NCBI RefSeq assembly: GCF_900220975.1 | Contig: NZ_OBQD01000006.1 | Span: 62,001 to 126,000 of the forward strand | Reading direction: 5' to 3' | Source of the DNA: Rhizobium subbaraonis | Lineage (GTDB): Bacteria > Pseudomonadota > Alphaproteobacteria > Rhizobiales > Rhizobiaceae | DNA length: 64,000 nt | In this document: one piece after another, positions 18,230 through 26,498 of the stretch | How the letters are laid out: every line of letters starts with the position of its first letter | Position numbering within the stretch: position 1 is the first letter of the stretch | Notes under the pieces: model-generated | What the model was told of the DNA's origin: nothing | Seen by the model: the letters and a program-made list of their open reading frames with translations, nothing else | The model's database searches: none | Program-made: the position numbers and the translations under genes

Positions 18230-19432
18230 TTGAATACGATCAAGGTTCCGGCGGGTATAGTCTCCGCTCTCGGTGTTACGCAGATCATCGGCTACGGCAC
18301 CCTCTACTATTCCTTCAGTATCCTCGCGCCCGGCATGGCCAGGGACCTGGGCATCAGCCTGGAACAGGTCTTCGCGGTGTTCTCCGTCTCACTGTTCATC
18401 GGCGGCCTGTCGGCTCCGATCATCGGCAGGCATATGGACAGGATCGGCGCGGCGACGATGATGACGCTGGGATCGGCTCTTGCAGCGCTCACCCTGGCAC
18501 TGTGTGCATGGTCGCCATCCGTTGCAGTGTTCGCCCTTGCGATCGTCCTGCTGGAGGTCTCCTCGGGCATGGTCCAGTATCAGGCAGCCTTCGCGACGTT
18601 GGTCGAAAGCTCCCCCCGGACAGCCTCCCGCAGCATCACGTATCTGACGCTCATCGGCGGCTTTGCCTCAACGATCTTCTGGCCGATCGCCGCGACACTG
18701 ACCGGATACCTGTCCTGGCGGGAAATCTATCTTGTGTTCGCCGTGCTGAACCTTCTGGTCTGCATGCCATTGCACTACTGGATCATGCGGGTCGGAAGGG
18801 CCGGTTCCAAACTGGACGCGACACGAACCCGCGAGGTCGTCGTCGGCGCTCTCGCGCCGCAGGACCGCCGCCGTGGCATGCTGCTCGTCTCCTTTGCCTT
18901 TTCGCTTTCGGGCTTCACTCTGGCCGCGATCCTTGCCCACATGGTGCCGATGCTGGGCGCGATCGGAGTTGGCGGTGCGGCGGTCGTGATCGGTTCCCTG
19001 TTCGGTCCGGCACAGGTCATGAGCCGCCTGGTCAATATGGTCTTCGGAAAGAGCTTGTCGCCGCCCGCGCTGGCGATCGTCTCTGCGGGCCTCATGGTGC
19101 TCGGCGTCCTGATCCTCGGGCTCTCGGGCGATTGGTTGCCAGGCGCGCTGGCGTTTGCAATCTGCCTTGGGCTGGGGTCCGGGATCAACAGTATCGCCCA
19201 GGGAAGCCTGCCGCTCTATCTCTTCGGCTCCGCCGGCTACGGCGCGATCACCGGCAGGATGGCAGCGGCAAGGCTGGCAGTGGGTGCCGCCGCCCCCTTC
19301 GTGTTCGCCATGGCGATGGAAAATCTTGGCATCGCCACAGCGCTGTTGGTCAATGCTCTGCTTGGCACTCTCGGCATTGCCGCGTTTGTCGCAGTGGCTG
19401 TGTCAACGCGGCGCGCTGCGAGGCCAGAGTGA
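18230..19432 (+). CDS. MFS transporter linked to arsR (candidate arsenical exporter)
   Basis: A 400-residue inner-membrane protein with about 12 hydrophobic segments and the MFS loop 2-3 motif (GRHMDRIGAAT, about residues 62-72). The start is probably TTG at 18230, with GAGGAAA 8 nt upstream; the longest frame would begin inside arsR. The tight arsR linkage and the facing arsH-arsC-acr3 operon argue for export of trivalent arsenic or an organoarsenical, as described for MFS exporters of the ArsK and ArsJ kinds. No GAPDH gene accompanies it, which argues against the ArsJ pathway. Its stop codon abuts the arsH stop with no intervening base. Confidence 0.82.
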   Translation: MNTIKVPAGIVSALGVTQIIGYGTLYYSFSILAPGMARDLGISLEQVFAVFSVSLFIGGLSAPIIGRHMDRIGAATMMTLGSALAALTLALCAWSPSVAVFALAIVLLEVSSGMVQYQAAFATLVESSPRTASRSITYLTLIGGFASTIFWPIAATLTGYLSWREIYLVFAVLNLLVCMPLHYWIMRVGRAGSKLDATRTREVVVGALAPQDRRRGMLLVSFAFSLSGFTLAAILAHMVPMLGAIGVGGAAVVIGSLFGPAQVMSRLVNMVFGKSLSPPALAIVSAGLMVLGVLILGLSGDWLPGALAFAICLGLGSGINSIAQGSLPLYLFGSAGYGAITGRMAAARLAVGAAAPFVFAMAMENLGIATALLVNALLGTLGIAAFVAVAVSTRRAARPE

Positions 19433-20143
19433 CTAGATCGACCTCAGCGACACCCGCTTCTCCAGTTCTCCAGCCTGTTCCTTCCGCTCGCTGTAGCGGT
19501 CGGTCAGGTAGGCGGAAGCATCCCTCGTCAGAAGGGTGAACTTCACCAATTCCTCGCAGACATCCACGACGCGGTCGTAGTAGGAAGACGGCTTCATCCT
19601 GCCGTCGGCGTCGAACTCCTGATAGGCCTTCGCGACGGACGATTGGTTGGGGATCGTGATCATCCGCATCCAGCGGCCCAGCACCCGCATCTGGTTCACC
19701 GCGTTGAAGGACTGGCTGCCGCCGGAGACTTCCATGACCGCCAGCGTCTTTCCCTGCGTCGGGCGGATCGATCCGAGCGACAGGGGAATCCAGTCGATCT
19801 GGGCCTTCATGATGCCCGTCATCGCGCCGTGGCGCTCGGGGCTGACCCACACCTGGCCCTCCGACCATTGCGACAGGTCGCGCAACTCCTGCACTTTCGG
19901 ATGGCTTGCCGGCGCTTCGTCCGGAAGCGGCAATCCTTTCGGATCGAACACCCGAACCTCGCACCCCAGACGTTCGAGAAGGCGTCGGGCTTCGTGCGCA
20001 AGCAGCCGGCTGTACGACACCTCGCGGAGCGAGCCGTAGAGGATCAGGATACGCGGCTTGTGCGTCGAAAAGGCCGGACGCAGCGCGTCGAGGTCAGGCT
20101 GGCGAAGATGCCGTTCCTCCAGGGCGGGGATGGTCTCAGACAA
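19433..20143 (-). CDS. arsH: ArsH, NADPH-dependent FMN reductase of arsenic resistance
   Basis: A 236-residue flavodoxin-like flavoprotein. The FMN phosphate loop is [10 protein letters not shown] (about residue 38 on), followed by the ArsH-specific [18 protein letters not shown] and [20 protein letters not shown] segments. ArsH proteins oxidise trivalent methyl- and aryl-arsenicals to less toxic pentavalent forms and reduce quinones or dyes. I place the start at TTG 20143 ([17 protein letters not shown]), preceded by GGAGGG at 8 nt and overlapping the arsC stop by 8 bp; the ATG at 20209 would overlap arsC by 74 bp. It is the last gene of the minus-strand ars operon. Confidence 0.93.
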   Translation of the reverse strand: MSETIPALEERHLRQPDLDALRPAFSTHKPRILILYGSLREVSYSRLLAHEARRLLERLGCEVRVFDPKGLPLPDEAPASHPKVQELRDLSQWSEGQVWVSPERHGAMTGIMKAQIDWIPLSLGSIRPTQGKTLAVMEVSGGSQSFNAVNQMRVLGRWMRMITIPNQSSVAKAYQEFDADGRMKPSSYYDRVVDVCEELVKFTLLTRDASAYLTDRYSERKEQAGELEKRVSLRSI

Positions 20144-20558
20144 TGCGCTTTCCCTCCTGATCGAGGACCTGCTCGCCGTCTTCCTTGAAGAAGGCTCCCT
20201 TGAAGGCATCCGGCAGGATGTCGAGCACGGCCTCTGAGGGGCGTGCGAGCCTCGTGCCGAGCGGCGTGACGACGAACGGGCGGTTGATGAGGATCGGGTC
20301 CTTCAGCATCGCGTCGAGCAACTGCTCGTCGGTCAGATCCGGATCGTCGAGGCCGAGATCCGCATAAGGCGTCCCCTTCTCGCGGATCGCCTGCCGGACG
20401 GTCAGTCCGGCGTCGGAGATCATCCTCGCCAGTTCCTCGCGCGACGGCGGGGACTGGAGGTATTCGATCACGGTCGGCTCGATCCCGGCGGCGCGGATCA
20501 TCTCCAGCGTGTTGCGGGACGTGCCGCAGGCCGGGTTGTGGTAGATGGTGACGTCCAT
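20136..20558 (-). CDS. arsC: Arsenate reductase, glutaredoxin-coupled ArsC
   Basis: A 140-residue thioredoxin-fold enzyme of the plasmid R773 ArsC class. It reduces arsenate to arsenite with glutathione and glutaredoxin. The active-site loop is [16 protein letters not shown], with the nucleophilic Cys at about residue 11, and the anion-binding arginines lie in the RPFVV segment (about 93) and [10 protein letters not shown]. The start is probably 20558 (MDVTIYHN), giving AAAGGA a 7 nt spacing; the ATG at 20564 overlaps the acr3 stop but lies too close to that site. It lies between acr3 and arsH. Confidence 0.94.
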   Translation of the reverse strand: MDVTIYHNPACGTSRNTLEMIRAAGIEPTVIEYLQSPPSREELARMISDAGLTVRQAIREKGTPYADLGLDDPDLTDEQLLDAMLKDPILINRPFVVTPLGTRLARPSEAVLDILPDAFKGAFFKEDGEQVLDQEGKRIV

Positions 20559-20560
20559 TG

Positions 20561-21619
20561 TCATGTCCTTTCGGTAATGGTGTTCCGGGAGACGGCGGGG
20601 GCCGCCTCGTACCAGCCCTTCGTGCGGTTCACGGCCCACACGACCGTCAGCATCACGGGGACTTCGATCAGCACGCCGACGACGGTCGCCAGTGCTGCGC
20701 CGGACTGGAAGCCGAACAGGCTGATGGCGGCGGCGACAGCCAGTTCGAAGAAGTTGCTCGCCCCGATCAGCGCCGAAGGCCCCGCGACGCAATGGCGCTC
20801 GCCCGACATCCGGTTCAGCAGATAGGCGAGCCCCGAGTTGAAATAGACCTGGATGAGGATGGGAACGGCCAGCAGCGCGATGATCGTCGGCTGGTTGATG
20901 ATCTGCTCGCCCTGGAAGCCGAAGAGAAGGACGAGCGTCGCCAGCAGCGCGACGAGCGAGAGCGGCTGCAGTTTCGCCAGCATAGCGTCCAGCGCCCTGG
21001 TCGTGCCGTCGGCGGTCAGCCGGCCTCTCAGAACCTGCGCGATGATGACAGGTACGACGATATAGAGGACGACCGACAGGACGAGCGTGTCCCACGGCAC
21101 GGTGATGGCCGACAGCCCGAGCAGCAGCCCGACGATCGGCGCGAAGGCGACGACCATGATCGCATCGTTGAGGGCGACCTGGGAGAGCGTGAACAGCGGC
21201 TCGCCGCGTGTCAGGTTGCTCCAGACGAACACCATCGCGGTACAGGGCGCAGCCGCCAGGATGATCAGGCCCGCGATATAGGAATCGATCTGCTCGGCAG
21301 GCAGATATGGACGGAACAGCCATCCGATGAACAGCCATCCCAGCAGCGCCATGGAGAACGGCTTCACCGCCCAGTTGATGAACAGGGTGACGCCTATCCC
21401 ACGCCAATAGGTGCTCACCTGCGAAAGCGAGCGGAAGTCGATCTTGACGAGCATCGGGATGATCATCAGCCAGATCAGGATGGCGACGGGCAAGTTGACC
21501 TTCGCGATCTCGGCCGCGCCGATGACATGGAAGACACCGGGCATCAAATGGCCGAGGGCGACGCCGACGACGATGCAGAGAAAGACCCAGATGGTCAGGT
21601 AGCGTTCAAACGCGGACAT
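20561..21619 (-). CDS. acr3: ACR3 family arsenite efflux transporter
   Basis: A 352-residue inner-membrane protein with ten predicted hydrophobic segments. The family hallmark cysteine sits in ILAAAPCTAMVFVWSNLTRGE (about residues 124-144) and the conserved VALNDAIMV and GASNFFELAVA segments are present. ACR3 exports arsenite (and weakly antimonite) driven by the proton motive force. The gene begins MSAFERYLTIWVFL with its ATG overlapping the upstream arsenate reductase stop (ATGA), and it ends 2 bp before arsC. It is the core efflux pump of this operon. Confidence 0.95.
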   Translation of the reverse strand: MSAFERYLTIWVFLCIVVGVALGHLMPGVFHVIGAAEIAKVNLPVAILIWLMIIPMLVKIDFRSLSQVSTYWRGIGVTLFINWAVKPFSMALLGWLFIGWLFRPYLPAEQIDSYIAGLIILAAAPCTAMVFVWSNLTRGEPLFTLSQVALNDAIMVVAFAPIVGLLLGLSAITVPWDTLVLSVVLYIVVPVIIAQVLRGRLTADGTTRALDAMLAKLQPLSLVALLATLVLLFGFQGEQIINQPTIIALLAVPILIQVYFNSGLAYLLNRMSGERHCVAGPSALIGASNFFELAVAAAISLFGFQSGAALATVVGVLIEVPVMLTVVWAVNRTKGWYEAAPAVSRNTITERT

Positions 21620-22146
21620 CAGGCGGACTTCCCCTGGCTTGTCGTCGAGCCTTCCATAGTGCCGATCTGGCGGAGCTTCGTTTCGAGCGCCAGGCGGTCG
21701 ATCGATGCCAGCGGAAGGCTCAAGAACACCATGATGCGGTTCTTCAGGAAGCGGGCCGCCTGCGCGAAGGCGCGCTGGATCTCGACTTCCGAGCCGACAA
21801 CGGCCGCGGGGTCTTCGACACCCCAATGCGCCGTCATCGGGTGCCCGATCCACACCGGGCAGGCCTCGCCGTGCGCGCTGTCGCAGACTGTGAAGATGAA
21901 ATCCATTTCGGGCGCGCCCGGCTTGGCGAAGACGTCCCAGCTCTTGGAGGAGAACCCATCGCTCGGATAGCCAAGGGCCTGGAGTTCCTTCAGAGCGTGA
22001 GGATTGACTTCGCCCTTCGGATGGCTGCCTGCCGAATAGGCTTTGAACAATCCGCCGCCTTCCTTGTTCAGGATGGATTCGGCGAGAATGGAGCGAGCGG
22101 AGTTGCCCGTGCACAGGAAGAGCACGTTGTAGGTCTTGTCGGTCAT
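21619..22146 (-). CDS. arsC: Arsenate reductase, LMW protein-tyrosine-phosphatase type
   Basis: A 175-residue enzyme of the low-molecular-weight phosphatase fold. The P-loop is FLCTGNSARSILAE (nucleophilic Cys about residue 12), with the supporting FTVCDSAHGEACPVW stretch (further cysteines about 88 and 95) and the general-acid Asp in VEDPA. The family reduces arsenate with thioredoxin or mycothiol-type partners using three cysteines in relay. It is unrelated in fold to the glutaredoxin-linked ArsC encoded two genes downstream, so the operon has two independent arsenate reductases. The stop overlaps the acr3 start. Confidence 0.9.
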   Translation of the reverse strand: MTDKTYNVLFLCTGNSARSILAESILNKEGGGLFKAYSAGSHPKGEVNPHALKELQALGYPSDGFSSKSWDVFAKPGAPEMDFIFTVCDSAHGEACPVWIGHPMTAHWGVEDPAAVVGSEVEIQRAFAQAARFLKNRIMVFLSLPLASIDRLALETKLRQIGTMEGSTTSQGKSA

Positions 22147-22161
22147 GGTCGTTATCCGTGG

Positions 22162-22296
22162 TTAGATCGGAGTTCTGCTGGGCTTCATGATGGTGGCCGA
22201 TGCCGGGCAGATGCCGGAAAGCTGACGGGTTGCGAGAACGGCAGGCGGAACATCGCCCCGCCACCCCGGGACCGGCTCCAACCGGACGCCGCTCAT
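22162..22296 (-). CDS. 44-residue ORF coupled to arsR2, unknown
   Basis: Between arsR2 and the LMW arsenate reductase a short frame begins with an ATG overlapping the arsR2 stop (ATGA) and runs 44 residues to a stop 15 bp before the reductase start. The product (MSGVRLEPVPGWRG...) is proline-rich with one cysteine and shows no domain I recognise. Every other junction in this operon is an overlap or a gap of a few bases, which makes an in-phase coupled ORF suggestive. It could equally be the end of a decayed gene. Low confidence. Confidence 0.3.
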   Translation of the reverse strand: MSGVRLEPVPGWRGDVPPAVLATRQLSGICPASATIMKPSRTPI

Positions 22297-22646
22297 GACG
22301 GCTTCCCCTCGGGCGCACAGCAAGGCGTGAGTTCGGCGATCAGCGGCGCACACAGTTCGGTGGAGCCGCCGCAGCAGTCTTTCAACAGGAAGAGCGTCAG
22401 GTCGCGCAGTCCCTGAAGGTCCGCCCGGTAGATGATCGAGCGGCTCTGCCGTTCGCTTGTCACGAGACCCGCGCGCGACAGCGTCGCAAGGTGCGCGGAC
22501 ATGGTGTTCTGCGGAACGTCGAGAAGCCGGGCGAGTTCGCCGGCAGGCACGCCATCGGGCTCGTGCCGGACGAGAAGCCGGAATGTCTCGAGCCTTGTGG
22601 TCTGGGCGAGTGCGGCAAGCGCCGCGATTGCTGCAATACTATCCAT
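22293..22646 (-). CDS. arsR: ArsR family repressor, second ars arm
   Basis: A 117-residue winged-helix repressor heading the main ars operon. The recognition helix is LARLLDVPQNTMSAHLATLSRAGL (about residues 38-61), followed by wing residues ERQSRSIIYRAD. The C-terminus has the cysteine pattern DCCGGSTELC and a further CC, resembling ArsR proteins whose arsenite site is a C-terminal Cys cluster. Its ATG is reached within a few bases of the -10 box, so the mRNA may be leaderless. A 20 bp dyad directly upstream overlaps that promoter, as expected for autorepression released by arsenite. Only moderately similar to arsR1, so not a recent duplicate. Confidence 0.9.
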   Translation of the reverse strand: MDSIAAIAALAALAQTTRLETFRLLVRHEPDGVPAGELARLLDVPQNTMSAHLATLSRAGLVTSERQSRSIIYRADLQGLRDLTLFLLKDCCGGSTELCAPLIAELTPCCAPEGKPS

Positions 22647-22680
22647 ATATCCAGAATAACGGATATTAAATCACTGTCAA
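22647..22680 (-). promoter_or_regulatory. arsR2 promoter with overlapping ArsR operator
   Basis: On the minus strand a consensus -35 TTGACA (22680-22675), a 16 nt spacer, and -10 TATTCT (22658-22653). A perfect inverted repeat ATATCC-N8-GGATAT (22647-22666) covers the -10 and part of the spacer and ends at the base before the arsR2 ATG. Repressor binding there would block polymerase, the standard ArsR logic. Confidence 0.72.
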
Positions 22681-22803
22681 TCCCGGATCGATCCACCCGA
22701 TGGATGGACCGTTCGGATAAGGGACGCTGGATCAACCCGGTCGTTCGCAGCCGGAAACAGGACGACTGCGGCCAGGCCCGGGAAACCTTTCCTTGCAGGC
22801 AGA

Positions 22804-22833
22804 TGCCCCGACAAGACGACGCCTGTCGGGGCA
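22804..22833. terminator. Hairpin after metY
   Basis: A perfect 10 bp inverted repeat (TGCCCCGACA at 22804-22813 with its complement at 22824-22833) around a 10 nt loop, 80 bp past the metY stop and upstream of the ars promoter. It lacks a T run, so it is a weak or factor-assisted terminator. Confidence 0.45.
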
Positions 22834-22913
22834 AGCAAGTCAAAAATTTCTGGTTGCATCCAGAGCGCAGGCATGCCGGGACATGTCGTCTCAAATGCCG
22901 GCGTTGCTGGCGG

Positions 22914-24197
22914 TCAGGCTTTCGCCAGGGCCTGCTCGATATCCGCGATGATGTCGGCCGCGTCCTCGATGCCGATCGACAGGCGGACGACATCGGGGCC
23001 GGCGCCGGCCGCCGTCTGCTGTTCGGGCGAGAGCTGGCGATGGGTCGTGGAGGCGGGATGGATCACGAGCGAGCGGGTATCACCGATATTGGCAAGATGC
23101 GAGATCATCTCCAGCCCCTCGACGAACCGCTTGCCCGCGTCGTAGCCGCCCTTCAGCCCGAAGGTGAACACGGCGCCGGCGCCCTTCGGCGCATAGCGCT
23201 TCTGCAGGGCGTGGTTCGGGTCGCTCTCGAGCCCGGAATAGTTGACCCACGAGACCTTGTCGCTCGCCTTCAGCCACTTCGCCACGGCCAGCGCGTTGTC
23301 GCAGTGCCGCTGCATGCGCAGCGGCAGCGTCTCGATGCCGGTAATGATCTGGAAGGCGTTGAACGGCGAGATCGCCGGGCCGAGGTCGCGCAGGCCGAGC
23401 ACGCGGCAGGCAATCGCAAAGGCGAAATTGCCGAAGGTCTGGTGCAGCACGATGCCGGCATATTCCGGGCGCGGTTCGGAAAGGGCCGGATACTTGCCCG
23501 AAGCCGACCAGTCGAAGGTGCCGCCATCGACGATGATGCCGCCCATCGAATTGCCGTGGCCGCCGAGGAACTTGGTCAGCGAATGGACGACGATGTCGGC
23601 CCCGTGTTCGAACGGGCGAACCAGATACGGCGTCGCCATGGTGTTGTCGACCACCAGGGGCAGGCCGTGCCTGTGAGCGATTTCGGCGATCGCCGCGATA
23701 TCGACGAAGGTGCCGCCCGGATTGGCGAGGCTTTCGATGAAGATCGCCTTCGTCCGATCGTCGATCTGGCTCTCGAAGGTTTCGAGCTTGTCGGTATCGG
23801 CCCAGCGCACATGCCAGTCGAAGTTTGCGAAGGAATGGCCGAACTGGTTGATGGAGCCGCCGTAGAGCTTACGGGCGGCGACGAAATTGTCGCCCGGACG
23901 CATCAGGGTGTGGAAGACCAGCAGCTGCGCGGCGTGGCCGGATGCGACCGCAAGCGCAGCCGTGCCGCCCTCGAGTGCGGCAACGCGCTCCTCCAGAACC
24001 GCCTGCGTCGGGTTCATGATGCGCGTATAGATATTGCCGAACGCCTGCAGACCGAAGAGCGAGGCGGCGTGATCGGTATCGTTGAAGACGAAGCTCGTGG
24101 TCTGGTAGATCGGCGTCGCGCGTGCCCCGGTCGTGGGATCCGGTGCTGCACCTGCATGGATTGCGAGCGTCGAGAAACCCGGCTTGTTCTTCGTCAT
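22914..24197 (-). CDS. metY: O-acetylhomoserine sulfhydrylase (aminocarboxypropyltransferase)
   Basis: A 427-residue PLP enzyme of the Cys/Met metabolism family. It makes homocysteine (or methionine) from O-acetylhomoserine and sulfide (or methanethiol). Visible: GNIYTRIMNPTQAVLEERVA near the N-terminus, the PLP-ring stacking region, LPLVVDNTMATPYL, and the Schiff-base lysine in VVHSLTKFLGGHG (about residue 206). The NPT and family length (about 430) match MetY rather than the shorter MetB/MetZ type. The ATG at 24197 has GGGAGG upstream. I looked for a SAM-II riboswitch in the leader and did not find its conserved core. The same-strand upstream neighbours are two CoA-binding proteins. Confidence 0.93.
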   Translation of the reverse strand: MTKNKPGFSTLAIHAGAAPDPTTGARATPIYQTTSFVFNDTDHAASLFGLQAFGNIYTRIMNPTQAVLEERVAALEGGTAALAVASGHAAQLLVFHTLMRPGDNFVAARKLYGGSINQFGHSFANFDWHVRWADTDKLETFESQIDDRTKAIFIESLANPGGTFVDIAAIAEIAHRHGLPLVVDNTMATPYLVRPFEHGADIVVHSLTKFLGGHGNSMGGIIVDGGTFDWSASGKYPALSEPRPEYAGIVLHQTFGNFAFAIACRVLGLRDLGPAISPFNAFQIITGIETLPLRMQRHCDNALAVAKWLKASDKVSWVNYSGLESDPNHALQKRYAPKGAGAVFTFGLKGGYDAGKRFVEGLEMISHLANIGDTRSLVIHPASTTHRQLSPEQQTAAGAGPDVVRLSIGIEDAADIIADIEQALAKA

Positions 24198-24451
24198 GTC
24201 AACCTCCCGTATGGCGCGCCCCTCCAACGGTAAAACGCGCCTTTATCAAAACCTTAGCCTCCGCCCGCAAGCATACTGCTCCAGCAACCCGGGCGTCCGG
24301 AGCGGCACTATTCCAGAGCAATCAATGACGGTCAAAGAAAGAATTTGTCGAATGTGGGCCGCAACCGGAAACAGCTTTCCGCGCCACATCCACAACCGGC
24401 ATGCACCGAGAGGAACCTCCCGCGATTTCCGCCGGTTGCTCCGCCGTGGCG

Positions 24452-24880
24452 TCAGCTGATCAGCCGCGGATGTTCAATGGCCGGGCAGCGGTCCATGACC
24501 ACCTTGATGCCGGCAGCCTCCGCGCGTTCGGCGGCACGATCGTCGCGAACGGACAACTGCCCCCAGATGACCTTCGGCAGCGGGTTCAGGGCCAGCACTT
24601 CGTCGACGAGGGCGGGCAGCGCGCTCGCGGCCCGGAAGACATCCACCATGTCGATCGGCTCGGAGATATCCGCAAGGCGCGCATGGACCGCCTGGCCATG
24701 AATCGCCTTGCCGGCCTGCCCCGGATTGACCGGGATCACCCGATAGCCCTTGCGGAGGAGGAAGGCCATGACGCGGTTGCTCGGCCGCTCAGGATTGGGT
24801 GAGGCGCCGACAAGCGCGATGACGCGCGTGTCCCGCAGGATATCGGCCAGATAGTAGTCGGCGTAGCTGTCGTGATTCAT
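24452..24880 (-). CDS. CoA-binding domain protein (YccU-like), copy 2
   Basis: A 142-residue Rossmann-fold protein. The nucleotide-binding start is TRVIALVGASPNPERPSNRVMAFLLRKGYRVIPVNPG (described here in parts: VIALVGASPNPERPS at about 19, then YRVIPVNPG), typical of the single-domain CoA_binding_2 family related to succinyl-CoA synthetase alpha. Biochemical role unknown in this family. It is a tandem paralogue of the gene immediately upstream: both start MNHD-Y and share VDMVDVFRA, PVNPG-AGK and VVMDR motifs. The pair sits just upstream of metY on the same strand, a neighbourhood I recall from other rhizobia, but a link to methionine synthesis is unproven. Confidence 0.85.
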   Translation of the reverse strand: MNHDSYADYYLADILRDTRVIALVGASPNPERPSNRVMAFLLRKGYRVIPVNPGQAGKAIHGQAVHARLADISEPIDMVDVFRAASALPALVDEVLALNPLPKVIWGQLSVRDDRAAERAEAAGIKVVMDRCPAIEHPRLIS

Positions 24881-24949
24881 CCGGCCTCCGTCATGCTGAC
24901 TTCAACATGGAACGGTTGGCGGACTTGTCAATACGCGATTGACGCCAGG

Positions 24950-25396
24950 TCAGGCGGACATCGCTGCGACGCGTGTCCGCGCCGGAAACTCGGCGACCGG
25001 CGAACGATCCATCACCACCTGCAGGCCGGCCGCCTCCGCCTTTTCGGCTGCAGCATCGTCGCGAACGCCGAACTCGCCCCAAATCACCGCCGGGCGATGA
25101 TCAAGCGCAAGCACCTCATCCACCACCGCGGAGAGGTGCGAGGGGGCGCGGAACACGTCGACCATATCGACGGGCTCAGCAATGTCGCACAGGTGCGCCA
25201 CCACCGTCTGGCCCAAAATTTCCTTGCCGGCGTGGCCAGGATTGACCGGTATGACGCGGTAGCCCTTGGCGATCAGGAAATCCATGGCGCTGTGGCTGGG
25301 ACGCGACCGGTTGGGCGAAGCGCCGACAACGGCGATCGTGTGCACCGAGCGCAGAATCTTGCGCGTGTAGCCGCTTGCGTAATGATCGTGGTTCAT
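24950..25396 (-). CDS. CoA-binding domain protein (YccU-like), copy 1
   Basis: A 148-residue Rossmann-fold protein of the CoA_binding_2 family, with VHTIAVVGASPNRSRPSHSA near residue 18, GYRVIPVNPGHAGKE near 47 and VVDEVLALDHRPAVIWGEFG in the C-terminal half. It is a diverged tandem copy of the next gene downstream (69 bp gap), sharing most motif residues. The ATG at 25396 (MNHDHYASGYT) has GGGAGGC upstream and aligns exactly with the start of the paralogue; a longer frame adds 25 unrelated residues. Function not established for either copy. Confidence 0.85.
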   Translation of the reverse strand: MNHDHYASGYTRKILRSVHTIAVVGASPNRSRPSHSAMDFLIAKGYRVIPVNPGHAGKEILGQTVVAHLCDIAEPVDMVDVFRAPSHLSAVVDEVLALDHRPAVIWGEFGVRDDAAAEKAEAAGLQVVMDRSPVAEFPARTRVAAMSA

Positions 25397-25661
25397 CGAA
25401 GCCTCCCGGGGCTGTCGTGACGGCGGGGCGCCCCGCGCCCGCACTCCCGATCCGTTTCGTCCGTACATCATACGTTATTTCAGCCACAATTGCGACCATG
25501 CGCCGCCACGGAGCGCACCAGCCCTTATCCGGCCGCAGGCGTGCCGGATTTTTCTGCGGCAGCGCCCGCGCGCTCCGTTGCAAATACGTCGGTTTCGGCA
25601 GATGAAGTGTCTGCCGCCCATCACCCCCTCCAGCCCCAACCGAAAAGACCGAGGTTCTTCC

Positions 25662-26498
25662 GTGCCGATAGACGTGATTGCGCTTGTGCTGCTCGGCGCG
25701 GCGCTGCATGCGACCTGGAATGCCATGGTCAAGGCAGGCACCGACAAGTCGCTGGATGCGGCGATGATCGCGCTGGGCGCCGGCGTGTTCGGCCTCGTCT
25801 TCCTGCCTTTCGTTCCGCTGCCGGCCCCGTCCTCCTGGCCCTTCATCGCCGTTTCGGCAGTCTTCCAGTTCGCCTACTTCCAGCTGGTTGCTGCGGCATA
25901 CCGGGCCGGAGACATCGGCCTCGTCTACCCGCTGATGCGCGGTGCCGCCCCGCTGATCGTCGCCTCGACCAGCGGCTTCGTGCTCGGCGAGCATCTCTCC
26001 CCCGGCGCGATGACAGGAATCCTCATCATCTGCGGCGGGGTGCTGACGCTGGCCTTCGAAAGCCGCCACGGCGGCAAGCATGCCTTCCTCCTGGCGCTCG
26101 CCAATGCCTGCGTCATCGCCTGCTACACCTTCGTTGACGGTGCGGGCGCGCGCGCCTCCGGCAACGCGATCTCCTATACGCTGTGGATGGCGCTCCTGCC
26201 GCCGGTGCTTCTGTTTTCGTGGGCGATCTGGAAGCGTGGCCTCGACGTGGTGACGAACCATGTCCAGCGGAACTGGAAGCGCGGGCTGATCGGCGGCGGC
26301 GGTTCGATCGCCTCCTACGGCCTGGCCCTGTGGGCGATGACGAAGGCGCCGGTCGCCACTGTCGCAGCACTCCGCGAGACCGCGATCCTCTTCGCCCTCA
26401 TCATCTCCGTCGTGTTCCTGAAGGAAAAGGCGAGCATCTGGCGCTACATTGCCGGAGCTGTGATCGCTGCCGGCGTGTTGGTCCTGCGGCTCGGATAG
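25662..26498 (+). CDS. EamA/DMT family permease
   Basis: A 278-residue inner-membrane protein with ten hydrophobic segments in two EamA repeats. The first repeat includes HATWNAMVKAGTDK and FAYFQLVAAAYRAGDIGLVYPLMRGAAPL; the second ends YGLALWAMTKAPVATVAALRETAILFALIISVVFLKEK (both are family hallmarks). DMT permeases of this kind usually export amino acids or metabolites; the substrate is unknown. The start is probably GTG at 25662 (VPIDVIALVLLG), with GAGG 7 nt upstream; the longer frame adds a charged, unrelated stretch. Its stop abuts the stop of the convergent crotonase gene with no spacer. Confidence 0.83.
   Translation: MPIDVIALVLLGAALHATWNAMVKAGTDKSLDAAMIALGAGVFGLVFLPFVPLPAPSSWPFIAVSAVFQFAYFQLVAAAYRAGDIGLVYPLMRGAAPLIVASTSGFVLGEHLSPGAMTGILIICGGVLTLAFESRHGGKHAFLLALANACVIACYTFVDGAGARASGNAISYTLWMALLPPVLLFSWAIWKRGLDVVTNHVQRNWKRGLIGGGGSIASYGLALWAMTKAPVATVAALRETAILFALIISVVFLKEKASIWRYIAGAVIAAGVLVLRLG

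Noticed and set aside
20561-22318. One 585-residue fusion protein spanning acr3 and the reductase region
   Set aside because: The upstream 200 residues are an out-of-frame shadow of the LMW arsenate reductase; acr3 begins at 21619 with a coupled start.
24198-24451. SAM-II riboswitch upstream of metY
   Set aside because: The leader has a GCTAAGG and a GATAAAG, but in the wrong order and without the conserved pseudoknot pairing.
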